Source of the DNA: Psychroflexus torquis ATCC 700755
GTDB taxonomy: Bacteria > Bacteroidota > Bacteroidia > Flavobacteriales > Flavobacteriaceae
Length of the DNA: 64,000 bases
NCBI RefSeq assembly: GCF_000153485.2
Contig: NC_018721.1
Location: 3,596,001-3,660,000, forward strand
Reading direction: 5' to 3'
The notes below the pieces were generated by a model. That model searched no databases, had not been told where the DNA came from, and saw nothing but the letters and a program-made list of their open reading frames with translations. Every line of letters begins with the position of its first letter. The stretch's first letter is position 1. The position numbers and the translations under genes are program-made. This document shows positions 8,065 to 16,627 of the stretch, in pieces.

Positions 8065-9341
8065 AATCGGCCGTCAATTTTATCGGTTGGTAAAAAAGAT
8101 TTCACATCAAAAATAACTGCATTTTCATTTTTTAAAGCCTCAAAATCTAAGTTTAAAAACTCATTGTGAGATACAGCTAAGATTATAGTGTCATAGGTTA
8201 ATTTGAGATCTTCACACCTCAATAAGTCAATATCAAATAAAGTCTTCACCTCTTGTTTATCAGCCCAAGGGTCACAAACGTCTACATCCATATTGTATTT
8301 TTTCAATTCTTCTATCACGTCAATTGCTTTGGTATTACGAGTATCTGGGCAGTTCTCCTTAAAGGTGACGCCTAATACTAAAGCCTTTCCGTTTTTTATT
8401 TTTGTTTCTTTATTGAGCATTAATTTTATAACCTCACTGGCTACATATTTCCCCATCCCATCGTTTATTCGACGACCAGATAAAATAATTTCAGGATTAT
8501 AGCCTACTTCCAAAGCCTTTTGAGCTAGATAATATGGATCTACACCTATACAATGTCCACCTACTAAACCAGGAGAAAACTTTATAAAGTTCCATTTGGT
8601 CGCTGCAGCCTCTAGCACATCGTTAGTATCTATATCCAGTAGTCTAAAAATTTTCGACAATTCGTTTACAAAAGCAATATTGATGTCTCTTTGCGAATTT
8701 TCAATCACTTTGGCAGCTTCCGCTACTTTTATGCTAGTGGCTAAATGAGTTCCTGCTGTAATAATCGAAGCATATAAATCGTCTACTCTTTTTGCAATTT
8801 CTGGAGTAGACCCTGAGGTGACCTTCAGTATAGTAGTAATTGTATGTTCTTTATCTCCTGGATTAATTCTTTCAGGAGAATAGCCTGCAAAAAAGTCTTT
8901 GTTGAAGGTCTTACCAGAAAATTGTTCCAAAACAGGAACGCAGACTTCCTCCGTTACTCCCGGATATACTGTAGACTCATAAATAACAATATCACCATCT
9001 TTAAGAATGCCCCCAATGGTTTCGCTGGCTTTTATTAAAGGGGTTAAAACTGGTTGCCTGTTTTTGTCTGTTGGAGTGGGCACAGTTACAATAAATATGG
9101 TCGCTTCTTTCATGTCATTCGACTCTGTAGACAACTTCATGACAGGAGAATCGTTGTTAGTTAGCGCCTCCTTTAAATCCTTATCTGAAACTTCTAAGGT
9201 ATGATCGGTGCCGCTATTTAATTCATCTACTCGAGATTGATTTATATCAAAACCCACCACAGGATATTTTTTAGCAAAAGCCACAGCTAGGGGGAGTCCT
9301 ACATATCCTAAGCCAATAATTGCAATTTTTGGATAACTCAT
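8061..9341 (-). CDS. tviB: UDP-N-acetyl-D-hexosamine 6-dehydrogenase (TviB type)
   Basis: This 426-residue enzyme belongs to the UDP-glucose/UDP-mannose dehydrogenase family. It shows the NAD loop GLGYVGLPLA (10-19), the substrate motif GYSPERINPGDK (153-164) and the catalytic loop GLVGGHCIGVDPYY with Cys264. The form of these motifs matches TviB/WbpO enzymes, which oxidise UDP-GlcNAc to its uronic acid in two NAD-dependent steps. It overlaps the epimerase gene and probably forms the first steps of capsule or exopolysaccharide synthesis. The neighbouring export gene is broken and no glycosyltransferases are present, so the product may now feed another locus. Confidence 0.9.
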   Translation of the reverse strand: MSYPKIAIIGLGYVGLPLAVAFAKKYPVVGFDINQSRVDELNSGTDHTLEVSDKDLKEALTNNDSPVMKLSTESNDMKEATIFIVTVPTPTDKNRQPVLTPLIKASETIGGILKDGDIVIYESTVYPGVTEEVCVPVLEQFSGKTFNKDFFAGYSPERINPGDKEHTITTILKVTSGSTPEIAKRVDDLYASIITAGTHLATSIKVAEAAKVIENSQRDINIAFVNELSKIFRLLDIDTNDVLEAAATKWNFIKFSPGLVGGHCIGVDPYYLAQKALEVGYNPEIILSGRRINDGMGKYVASEVIKLMLNKETKIKNGKALVLGVTFKENCPDTRNTKAIDVIEELKKYNMDVDVCDPWADKQEVKTLFDIDLLRCEDLKLTYDTIILAVSHNEFLNLDFEALKNENAVIFDVKSFLPTDKIDGRL

Positions 9342-9469
9342 AATTAGTTTTTTATCAATAATTTAAATATATTTAGTAATTCTTAATTTAGCCTTTTATT
9401 GTAAGTTTTTCATTTCAAAATAATCGTTTTTGCTTTTTCCACACTTATGCTTACTCTGAATGTAACGGT

Positions 9470-9794
9470 TTACGAGGTGTGAGTTTTCAACCTTATTTCA
9501 CCATGTCTGTCTTCAAGGAATCTATCAAAATAAATTACTTCTTCTGGGGTTTCCATCGATTTTTCTGAATTACCAATAGGGTGAAACATACTTGCTGATT
9601 CTTGGTTCAAAGCTTTTACTCTTACATTTAACAAATCGCTAATTCCCACTCTATAAGATCTTTGTGTTTTTTGAAAAGAAATCAAATTATCTACTTGATT
9701 ATTTTTGTCTTCAGCTAAGTAGGTTAATCGCTTCATGCTAATACAAGACATAAGTGATAATAAGTAAGACAGTTAGTAAAGGATTGAATTTCAT
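9470..9794 (-). pseudogene. Truncated polysaccharide export lipoprotein (Wza-like)
   Basis: The residues SCISMKRLTYLAEDKNNQVD, then YRVGISDLLNVRVKAL, and FLEDRHGEIR match the N-terminus of flavobacterial polysaccharide biosynthesis/export (SLBB) lipoproteins, in which the export domain starts with YRIxxxDxLxI. The frame stops after RHGEIRLKTHTS, where a full protein would continue for more than 150 residues. A signal peptide MKFNPLLTVLLIIT is readable from the ATG at 9794, but a frameshift separates it from the lipobox LMSC. The gene is therefore dead on two counts. It is transcribed in line with tviB and tviC and looks like the remnant of a capsule cluster. Confidence 0.72.
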
Positions 9795-10119
9795 TCAATG
9801 GTCAATTATTAATGGCAAATATAGTTTTTGATTTATAAACTGAAACCTAATATCTTATTTTATATGTGATCAATATATTGAAATCGGATCTAGTGTATAT
9901 TATGAGCATAATTTTCTGGTAAATTTTGTCTTTTTGATTTTATACTCTTCATCTATTTCCGAAAAATTGTTTTGTAAAAATAAAATATTTAACATTTGTA
10001 ATTTTAGTTTATGCATAATTATTTTCTGGTAGATTATAGGGTTTCATCTTGTTTTTGATATCACATTTCTTTCTCTATTTTTGTATTCCCTAACACTCTT
10101 AAGATAACTTTTTTCAGAC
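9795..10119. other. A/T-rich stretch without recognised gene
   Basis: About 325 bp without a credible reading frame. A short motif recurs imperfectly: CATAATTTTCTGGTAAATT near 9906 and CATAATTATTTTCTGGTAGATT near 10013. I see no other structure here. Confidence 0.5.
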
Positions 10120-10371
10120 ATGATCAAGCAAAAAAAAACCAATCTCAAGAGCTCCATGACAGGAGAAAAAATGCAGTTGCTAACAGTTTTGGCGTGTTTA
10201 ATACAGCTACTGCTAAACATGCAAAGGGTGCAATTATTACAGATGTAGACGGTAATGAATTGATGGATTTTGCTGGGGGTATTTTGAATCATTTAGAATT
10301 GTAGAAAAAGCAGGACTAGCTTGTATTCATTTCGCACTTTATGAAGTGAATAATTACAAACATTTCTTTTG
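10120..10371 (+). pseudogene. Class III (GABA-type) aminotransferase remnant
   Basis: From the ATG at 10120, MIKQKKTNL is readable; after a frameshift the next frame gives ELHDRRKNAVANSFGVFN, then AKGAIITDVDGNELMDFAGG. This is the N-terminus of a 4-aminobutyrate-type aminotransferase (family pattern RRxxAVxxGVFN and AKGxxxTDVDGNxxxDFxGGI). A second frameshift leads to IVEKAGLACIHFALYE, which resembles the following helix, after which the frame stops. The PLP-lysine domain is missing. It precedes an intact succinate-semialdehyde dehydrogenase, the usual partner in GABA breakdown, so a former gab-type operon is likely. Confidence 0.65.
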
Positions 10372-10383
10372 AAGTTTCTAAAG

Positions 10384-11000
10384 ACCTGGAACATAATCGG
10401 TTATACCATCTCTTTTTGGAGATCTGGGTCACACGACTTTTTTATTTCCAATAGAGAAGATTATCTGGAGGATGTAGATGAAATTGAAGATGAGAAAGAA
10501 GTGAAAATAATAAAGCATATTTGCTGTCGATGAACGGCTAATGGAGCTTGTGTGACCACACACGGAACCAACTAGCGCCACAAATGTTGGAGCTAGTTGG
10601 TTTCAAACAATTAACATCTTATGAAGTAAGCTGGTGTGGTAACGAAATCTATTCTGATGCGTTTACTCTAGAATTAAGGAAAAAGGCAGTAGAATTATTT
10701 ATTCAACTTTTTGGAAACCATTTGAGAGAGGAAGGCTATAAGGGTTATTTCGAGCTTTGTTTTCTTATAGATTAAAACAACGGCTAAATTTATTTTGGAG
10801 AATTCAATACCAGAGTGACTGAAGTAAGCTCAATTATTAACCATGCTATTTTTTACTTGCTGATGCCCCTCTTTTTGTTTCTTATAGTTTAGAGTGGATG
10901 AATATGTATAATACCTTGGATATTGAAAAACTGAACAAGCATTGGGCAAAACAATAAAATATAGAACGTTCCTTATTTCTAAAAAATCTTTTAAAAGAAG
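10384..11000 (+). pseudogene. ATP-grasp (biotin-carboxylase-like) gene remnant
   Basis: Several frames on the plus strand read as one decayed protein: IPSLFGDLGHTTF, then FISNREDYLEDVDEIEDEKE after a slip in a T run, then LAPQMLELVGFKQLTSYEVS and REEGYKGYFELCFLID (to 10774), an in-frame stop, IYFGEFNTRVTEVSSIINHA, and finally EWMNMYNTLDIEKLNKHWA. The core GYFExxFLID followed by GEFNTRVTEVSS corresponds to the ATP-grasp metal-binding motif (GELNPRxTGASS in live relatives). At least three stops and two frameshifts are present. It lies between the aminotransferase relic and the dehydrogenase. The exact family is uncertain. Confidence 0.6.
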
Positions 11001-11416
11001 AGGGTCTTTCAGCTTCTGGTTTAGTAATTTTTTTATTTGAAAACCATTATATAATGAATTTTAAGAAGGGTTTGGTACTTTATTTACAGCTGGATACCTA
11101 TCAAAACAGGTCAAATAGATCTATACTGGCGCGGTAAAAAAAGGAATCAAAGTTTTGATTTTTTCCAAGAATATAAGGACTATATTTAGTTTCTACAACT
11201 TAAAAAACGTAGTAAATTTTTGCTTTACCGTTTCAAGGTTTTACATCTAATAAGGTCACTTATTCAAAACCTTCTATAAAATGAATAGACTCCAGAAGAG
11301 ATAACTGAGCATTTTTTATCTGAAGTTTGTTCAATTGTAGAATATGATTCTTGGAAGACAACATTTAAGTTTGAGAAAAATTTAATTTTAATGAAGATCA
11401 CAAATCGCATGTACCA
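11001..11416 (+). other. Degraded, unassigned stretch upstream of the semialdehyde dehydrogenase
   Basis: This stretch has no open frame of useful length. Pieces such as KGIKVLIFSKNIRTI (around 11140-11190) read like broken coding sequence, but I cannot assign them. It probably also holds the promoter of the downstream dehydrogenase; no clear TAnnTTTG box was placed. Confidence 0.4.
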
Positions 11417-12772
11417 ATGATATTTAAAAGCACCAACCCCTATAACGATGAAGAAGTAGGAGAATATTCAGCTCTTACTTCAGAAGAATTAAATCAAAAA
11501 TTAAGTGATTCTAGTTCAGCATTTAAAGAATGGAGTCAAAAACCCTTATCATATAGAATGAAGCTCATTAAAAAAGCAGGTGATGTTTTAAGAGATAATA
11601 GGGATGAATATGCTCAAATGATAACTTTAGAAATGGGTAAACCAATATCAGAAGCAAAATCAGAAATTGAAAAATGTGCTTGGGTCTGCCATTATTATGC
11701 AGAACATGCCCAAGAATTCCTTTCTGATGAACATATAAAAACTGAGGCTTCAACCAGTTTTGTGCGTCATGATCCTATGGGAACTATTTTTGCCGTTATG
11801 CCTTGGAATTTTCCATTTTGGCAAGTTTTTAGATTTGCAGCACCTACCTTAACTTCAGGGAACACAGGTCTATTGAAACATGCTTCCAATGTGTTTGGGT
11901 GTGCTCAAAAAATAGAAGGCGTTTTTACAAAGGCTGGATTTCCAAAAGGAGTATTTCAAAGCTTAATTGTAGGTCATGATGTCACCGAAAAAATAATATC
12001 TCACGATGGGGTAGGAGCAATCACTTTAACCGGTAGTGAGAAAGCAGGTTCAGCAGTTGCTCAAATCGCAGGTAAACACCTTAAAAAAAGTTTGCTAGAG
12101 CTAGGGGGGAGTAATTCTTTTATTGTCCTAGAGGATGCCGATCTAGATTTGGCAGTTAAAACAGCTGTTAAGGCTAGAATGCTTAATAGTGGTCAAAGCT
12201 GCATTGCCGCTAAACGTTTTATTATTCAAGACTGCGTTTATGAGGAATTTGTATTGAAATTCACTGAAGCAGCGCGTCGACTAAAAGTTGGAGATCCAAT
12301 TTTAGACGATACACAAGTTGGGCCTTTGGCTAGAAAAGATCTGGCGGATGAACTACAACGACAAGTTAAGGAATCCATAAAACAAGGTGCAAAATTACTA
12401 CTAGGCGGACATCAAAATAAGTGTTTTCATGAACCGACCGTACTTGGCCAAGTCACTCGTGACATGCCAGCTTTTAGGGAAGAAACTTTTGGACCCTTGG
12501 CAGCCATGATAAAAGTAAAAACAATAGAAGAGGCTTTTGAGTTGTCTGAAGAGTCTCAATTTGGACTTGGCGTCAGTTTGTTTACAAAAGATACTTTAAA
12601 GGCGCAAGAGTATGTTAGTAAGGTAAGCGATGCTGCACTGTTCATTAACGAATTGGTAAAATCTGACCCAAGGTTACCTTTTGGTGGGACCAAAAAGTCA
12701 GGATATGGAAGAGAACTAGCAAAAGATGGAATGATGGAATTCATTAACCGGAAAGTGGTTTATGTCAAATAA
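11417..12772 (+). CDS. gabD: NAD(P)-dependent succinate-semialdehyde dehydrogenase
   Basis: The 451-residue aldehyde dehydrogenase oxidises succinate semialdehyde to succinate with NAD(P). It shows PWNFPFWQ (129-136) of the cofactor-binding region, LTGSEKAG, the general base in LELGGS (Glu228) and the catalytic NSGQSCIAAKRF (Cys262), ending with LPFGGTKKSGYGRELA. The short length without N-terminal extension and the FVRHDPMGTIFAVMPWNFPFWQ context match the GabD/Sad group of Bacteroidota. It is intact although the preceding aminotransferase and ATP-grasp genes are dead, so it may now serve another source of the aldehyde. Substrate assignment is by family resemblance. Confidence 0.85.
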   Translation: MIFKSTNPYNDEEVGEYSALTSEELNQKLSDSSSAFKEWSQKPLSYRMKLIKKAGDVLRDNRDEYAQMITLEMGKPISEAKSEIEKCAWVCHYYAEHAQEFLSDEHIKTEASTSFVRHDPMGTIFAVMPWNFPFWQVFRFAAPTLTSGNTGLLKHASNVFGCAQKIEGVFTKAGFPKGVFQSLIVGHDVTEKIISHDGVGAITLTGSEKAGSAVAQIAGKHLKKSLLELGGSNSFIVLEDADLDLAVKTAVKARMLNSGQSCIAAKRFIIQDCVYEEFVLKFTEAARRLKVGDPILDDTQVGPLARKDLADELQRQVKESIKQGAKLLLGGHQNKCFHEPTVLGQVTRDMPAFREETFGPLAAMIKVKTIEEAFELSEESQFGLGVSLFTKDTLKAQEYVSKVSDAALFINELVKSDPRLPFGGTKKSGYGRELAKDGMMEFINRKVVYVK

Positions 12773-12837
12773 TAGTTAAACTAATTTGGCTTTTAAGTGT
12801 CGTGAAAGAATTTAAATTATTTTTTGCTCGCATGATT

Positions 12838-12887
12838 AAAAAAAGCTGAAAGAGGATATCAGCTACTCCTTTTTAGCTTTTTAATTT
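12838..12887. terminator. Probable bidirectional terminator between gabD and ybaB
   Basis: AAAAAGCT near 12839 pairs with AGCTTTTT near 12876, with partial pairing of AGAGGA and TCCTTT inside. It sits between convergent genes. The stem is imperfect, so confidence is moderate. Confidence 0.5.
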
Positions 12888-12906
12888 TGAGATAGTTTTT
12901 ATATTT

Positions 12907-13224
12907 CTAACTCGTTAACCCTGGGATGTCAGGCATTCCTTCTTTAGCAACAGCAGAAACCTCAGTATCATTTACATCACTAGCTTTTTGGATGGCTTTG
13001 TTAAGTGTTAAGATTAAATAATCTTCAAGCTGTTTTTTATCTTTTAATAGTTCATCATCTATTTCAATAGATTTTAGTTCTCTATTGGCAGTAATAGTTA
13101 CCTTCAATAAGTCATCATTGCTCTTTTCTGCAAGCATGACGGTATCTAGTCGCTTTTTAGTTTGCTCTAATTTTGCTTGGGTTTCTTTGATTTTATTCAT
13201 CATACCCATCATATCTCCAAACAT
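12907..13224 (-). CDS. YbaB/EbfC family nucleoid-associated protein
   Basis: The 105-residue protein has the full YbaB/EbfC layout: an N-terminal helix [21 protein letters not shown], then [19 protein letters not shown] forming the central sheet, and a C-terminal helix with [18 protein letters not shown]. These small homodimers bind DNA without strong sequence specificity and often accompany recR or dnaX. Here it stands alone, divergent from the prolyl oligopeptidase gene. The methionine-rich start and length are normal. The cellular role in this organism cannot be read from context. Confidence 0.92.
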   Translation of the reverse strand: MFGDMMGMMNKIKETQAKLEQTKKRLDTVMLAEKSNDDLLKVTITANRELKSIEIDDELLKDKKQLEDYLILTLNKAIQKASDVNDTEVSAVAKEGMPDIPGLTS

Positions 13225-13309
13225 AATTTTAATTTAAAAGTAAAAAACAAATTCAGTATATTGTATCATTATTAAACGTTGTGAAAGATTAATAAAAAAT
13301 TTCAGACTT

Positions 13310-15445
13310 ATGAAACACTTCCTCCCATTTCTAGCTCTAAGCTTTATATTTGTTGCATCTTGTAAAAAAGATAATTCCGACATATTGAAAACAGATACAA
13401 AAGCTCCTACTGCTGAAAAGCAACCAAAAACTCTTTCTATTCATAATGATGATAGAGTTGATAATTATTATTGGATGAATGATAGAGAAGACCCTAAAAT
13501 CATTGACTATCTTAATTCAGAAAATGACTATTACCAAGAATCTACTGCACATACCAAAGCTTTTCAAACCGATCTCTTTGAAGAGATGAAAGCAAGAATT
13601 AAGGAAGATGATTCTTCTGTACCTTACAAATTGAACGGGTATTGGTATCAAGTTCGTTATGAGACAGGTAAAGATTACCCTATTTATACCCGAAGGAAAG
13701 GATCTTTGGAAGCCGAAGAAGAAATCATGTTCGACTGTAATAAAATGGCGGAAGACCATGCTTACTTTAGTCTAGGGGGTATAAGTATAAGTCCAGATAA
13801 TAAATATGCCTCTTTTGGAATAGATACGGTGAGTCGAAGAAAATATACGATCCAAATTAAAAACTTAGAGACAGGTGAATTATTTCCAGAAAAGATTGAA
13901 ATGACTACAGGGGGATCTACTTGGGCTAATGATAATAAAACTCTTTTTTACACTAGAAAAGAAGAGCAAACATTAAGATCTAATCAGATTTTTAAACATA
14001 AGCTTGATAATTCTGCAGAAGACGATGTCATTATTTTTGAAGAAGGCGATGAGACCTTTAATGTGTACGTCTACAAAACAAAATCTAGAGATTACATTAT
14101 CATTGGGTCATCTAGTACGATGTCTGATGAATATCAAATTCTCAATGCTAACACACCAGACGCTGACTTTAAATTGTTTTCTGAAAGGAGAAGGGGTTTA
14201 GAGTATGATTTAGCTCATTATAAAGATGATTTTTTCATCCTCACCAATAAGGATGAAGCTCAAAACTTTAAACTGATGAAAACCTCTATTGGGTCAACGT
14301 CAGAATCTGATTGGGAAGAAGTAATACCTCACCGAAAGGATATTTTGCTTGAAGGAGTTGATATTTTTAATAATTTCTTGGTAACCAGTGAGCGTTATAA
14401 TGGTTTGAGTAGAATTCATGTACAAAGTTGGAATGAAAGCGATGATTATTATTTGCCCTTTACAAGTGAAACTTACTCAGCAATTACGACGACTAATGTT
14501 GATTTTGATACCAATAAGTTGAGATACTCCTTTAATTCTCTAACGACGCCAGCGTCGGTTATTGAATTTGATATGGTCGATAAAACTGAAAAAGTTCTTA
14601 AAGAACAACAAGTTCAAGATCCGAGTTTTGATAAGGATAATTATATGTCGGAGAGAATTTGGGCAACTGCAAAAGATGGTACAGAAATCCCCGTCTCTTT
14701 AGTGTATAAAAAAGGTATTAAAAGAGATGGAAATAATCCCCTTCTTCAATATGGATATGGAAGTTATGGAGCGACAATGGATCCTTACTTTTCCACAACT
14801 AGACTTTCCCTCTTAGATAGAGGCTTTATTTACGCCATTGCTCATGTGAGAGGTGGCGAATATTTAGGAAGAGATTGGTATGAGAAAGGGAAGCTTTTTC
14901 ACAAGAAAAATACATTTACAGACTTTATTGACGTATCTGAGTATCTAATAGACCAGAAGTACACTTTACCAGAGCATTTATATGCTATGGGAGGATCTGC
15001 AGGCGGACTTCTAATGGGAGCAGTTATCAATATGTCTCCAGAACTTTATAACGGAGTCATAGCGGCAGTGCCTTTCGTAGATGTCGTTACCACAATGCTA
15101 GATGAGAGCATTCCTTTAACAACTGGTGAATATGATGAGTGGGGAAATCCTAATGAAGAAGAGTATTATAAGTACATTAAGACCTACTCACCTTATGATA
15201 ATGTTGAAGCTAAAGAATATCCAAACATGTTAGTGACTACAGGGCTTTACGATTCTCAAGTGCAATATTGGGAACCTGCCAAATGGGTGGCAAAATTAAG
15301 AGAACTTAAAACCGATCAAAACAAATTGTATTTAGATACGAATATGGATGCAGGACACGGTGGAGCCTCTGGCCGATTTGAGGCTTTAAGAGAACTTTCT
15401 AAAGATTTTGCTTTTTTACTTGATTTGGAGCAAATTTCAAAGTAA
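13310..15445 (+). CDS. Prolyl oligopeptidase family serine peptidase (oligopeptidase B-like), lipoprotein
   Basis: The 711-residue protein is an S9A peptidase with a lipoprotein leader: the hydrophobic segment ends in FVASC, giving lipidated Cys18. DDRVDNYYWMNDREDPKIIDYLNSEN marks the start of the oligopeptidase B-type propeller. The catalytic domain holds GGSAGG with Ser563, Asp648 in LYDSQV and His683 in DAGHGG. Such enzymes cleave short peptides, after basic residues in oligopeptidase B. Membrane anchoring suggests action in the periplasm on imported peptides. It is a single-gene unit. Confidence 0.92.
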   Translation: MKHFLPFLALSFIFVASCKKDNSDILKTDTKAPTAEKQPKTLSIHNDDRVDNYYWMNDREDPKIIDYLNSENDYYQESTAHTKAFQTDLFEEMKARIKEDDSSVPYKLNGYWYQVRYETGKDYPIYTRRKGSLEAEEEIMFDCNKMAEDHAYFSLGGISISPDNKYASFGIDTVSRRKYTIQIKNLETGELFPEKIEMTTGGSTWANDNKTLFYTRKEEQTLRSNQIFKHKLDNSAEDDVIIFEEGDETFNVYVYKTKSRDYIIIGSSSTMSDEYQILNANTPDADFKLFSERRRGLEYDLAHYKDDFFILTNKDEAQNFKLMKTSIGSTSESDWEEVIPHRKDILLEGVDIFNNFLVTSERYNGLSRIHVQSWNESDDYYLPFTSETYSAITTTNVDFDTNKLRYSFNSLTTPASVIEFDMVDKTEKVLKEQQVQDPSFDKDNYMSERIWATAKDGTEIPVSLVYKKGIKRDGNNPLLQYGYGSYGATMDPYFSTTRLSLLDRGFIYAIAHVRGGEYLGRDWYEKGKLFHKKNTFTDFIDVSEYLIDQKYTLPEHLYAMGGSAGGLLMGAVINMSPELYNGVIAAVPFVDVVTTMLDESIPLTTGEYDEWGNPNEEEYYKYIKTYSPYDNVEAKEYPNMLVTTGLYDSQVQYWEPAKWVAKLRELKTDQNKLYLDTNMDAGHGGASGRFEALRELSKDFAFLLDLEQISK

Positions 15446-15520
15446 TCGAAAAAAAAATTCGTAATTTGGCGCTTATCGTTTATTTTAAAAACATTATTTA
15501 CGTGAAAAGACGTTGGCTTT

Positions 15521-16585
15521 ATGCATAAAAAATTGAATGTTCACGATAACTTGCTATCAATGGTAGGTTGTACACCACTAATAAGACTTAATAATATTAC
15601 TCAACATTTTAAAGGAGAATTTTTAGCTAAATATGAAGCTCAAAATCCAGGATTATCCTCTAAAGACAGAATAGCACATTACATCATTGAAAAAGCTGAA
15701 AAAAACGGTGATATAAAGCCTGGAGATACCATTATAGAAACTACATCAGGCAATACTGGTTTTAGTATTGCAATGATTGCTGCTATAAAAGGATATAAGT
15801 GCATTCTTGCAGTGAGCTCCAAATCTTCCAAGGATAAAATATCCCTTTTGAAAACAATGGGAGCAGATGTAACTGTTTGTCCTTCGAATGTGGCCCCAGA
15901 AGATCCGAGATCTTATTACGAAGTAGCTAAGCGAATTTATAATGAGACACCAGGTTCTATTTATATCAATCAATACTTTAATGATTTGAATATTGATGCC
16001 CATTATTTAACTACAGGTCCAGAGATATGGGAACAAACACAAGGAAAAATAACTCATCTTGTAGCTTGTAGCGGTACAGGAGGAACCATTTCTGGAACTG
16101 CAAGGTATCTGAAAGAGCAAAATCCAGATATTAAAATTCTAGGTATAGATGCCTTTGGATCCGTTCTACAGAAATATCATGAGACGGGAAAATTTGATAA
16201 AAGTGAAATTTATCCTTACAAAATTGAAGGTTTAGGAAAAAACTTGATTCCAAGTGCTACAGATTTTGATGTTATTGATAAATTCACAAAAGTAACCGAC
16301 GAGGACAGTGCTTATATGGCAAGAGATATAGCCAAAACTGAAGGCATGTTTGTTGGTTATACAAGTGGTGCAGTGATGCAAGGCATAAAACAATTGGCTG
16401 CAGAAAACGAATTTAATTCCGAAAGTAAAGTCGTTGCTATTTTTCCAGATCATGGATCGCGGTATATGAGTAAAGTTTTTTCTGATGATTGGATGAAATC
16501 TCAAGGATTTACCAATTACCCTGGATTAGAAGATGAACAAAACCAAAGCAATTTGAAAAAAGTCCACATCACAAACATCAATTAG
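15521..16585 (+). CDS. Cysteine synthase/CBS-family PLP enzyme; candidate cysteate synthase
   Basis: The 354-residue protein is a fold-type II PLP enzyme. [13 protein letters not shown] opens the domain, the PLP lysine is Lys48 in LSSKDR, TSGNTG (75-80) binds the substrate carboxylate and GTGGTISG the cofactor phosphate. The usual PGGSVKDR of cysteine synthases is here PGLSSKDR, so it is not a standard CysK. It is followed 42 bases later by an AONS-family acyltransferase. In Flavobacterium and relatives this type of acyltransferase condenses cysteate with a fatty acyl thioester to make capnine. A neighbouring CysK-like enzyme would sensibly supply cysteate from a serine derivative and sulfite. 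That role is inference; the PLP family is certain. Confidence 0.88.
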   Translation: MHKKLNVHDNLLSMVGCTPLIRLNNITQHFKGEFLAKYEAQNPGLSSKDRIAHYIIEKAEKNGDIKPGDTIIETTSGNTGFSIAMIAAIKGYKCILAVSSKSSKDKISLLKTMGADVTVCPSNVAPEDPRSYYEVAKRIYNETPGSIYINQYFNDLNIDAHYLTTGPEIWEQTQGKITHLVACSGTGGTISGTARYLKEQNPDIKILGIDAFGSVLQKYHETGKFDKSEIYPYKIEGLGKNLIPSATDFDVIDKFTKVTDEDSAYMARDIAKTEGMFVGYTSGAVMQGIKQLAAENEFNSESKVVAIFPDHGSRYMSKVFSDDWMKSQGFTNYPGLEDEQNQSNLKKVHITNIN

Positions 16586-16627
16586 TTGAGATGAGGTAAA
16601 TTTAAAAAATAAATATATAGAGAGCTT

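Noticed and set aside
10044..10292. An 82-residue gene on the minus strand
   Set aside because: It is the shadow of the aminotransferase relic, which gives a recognisable protein on the plus strand.
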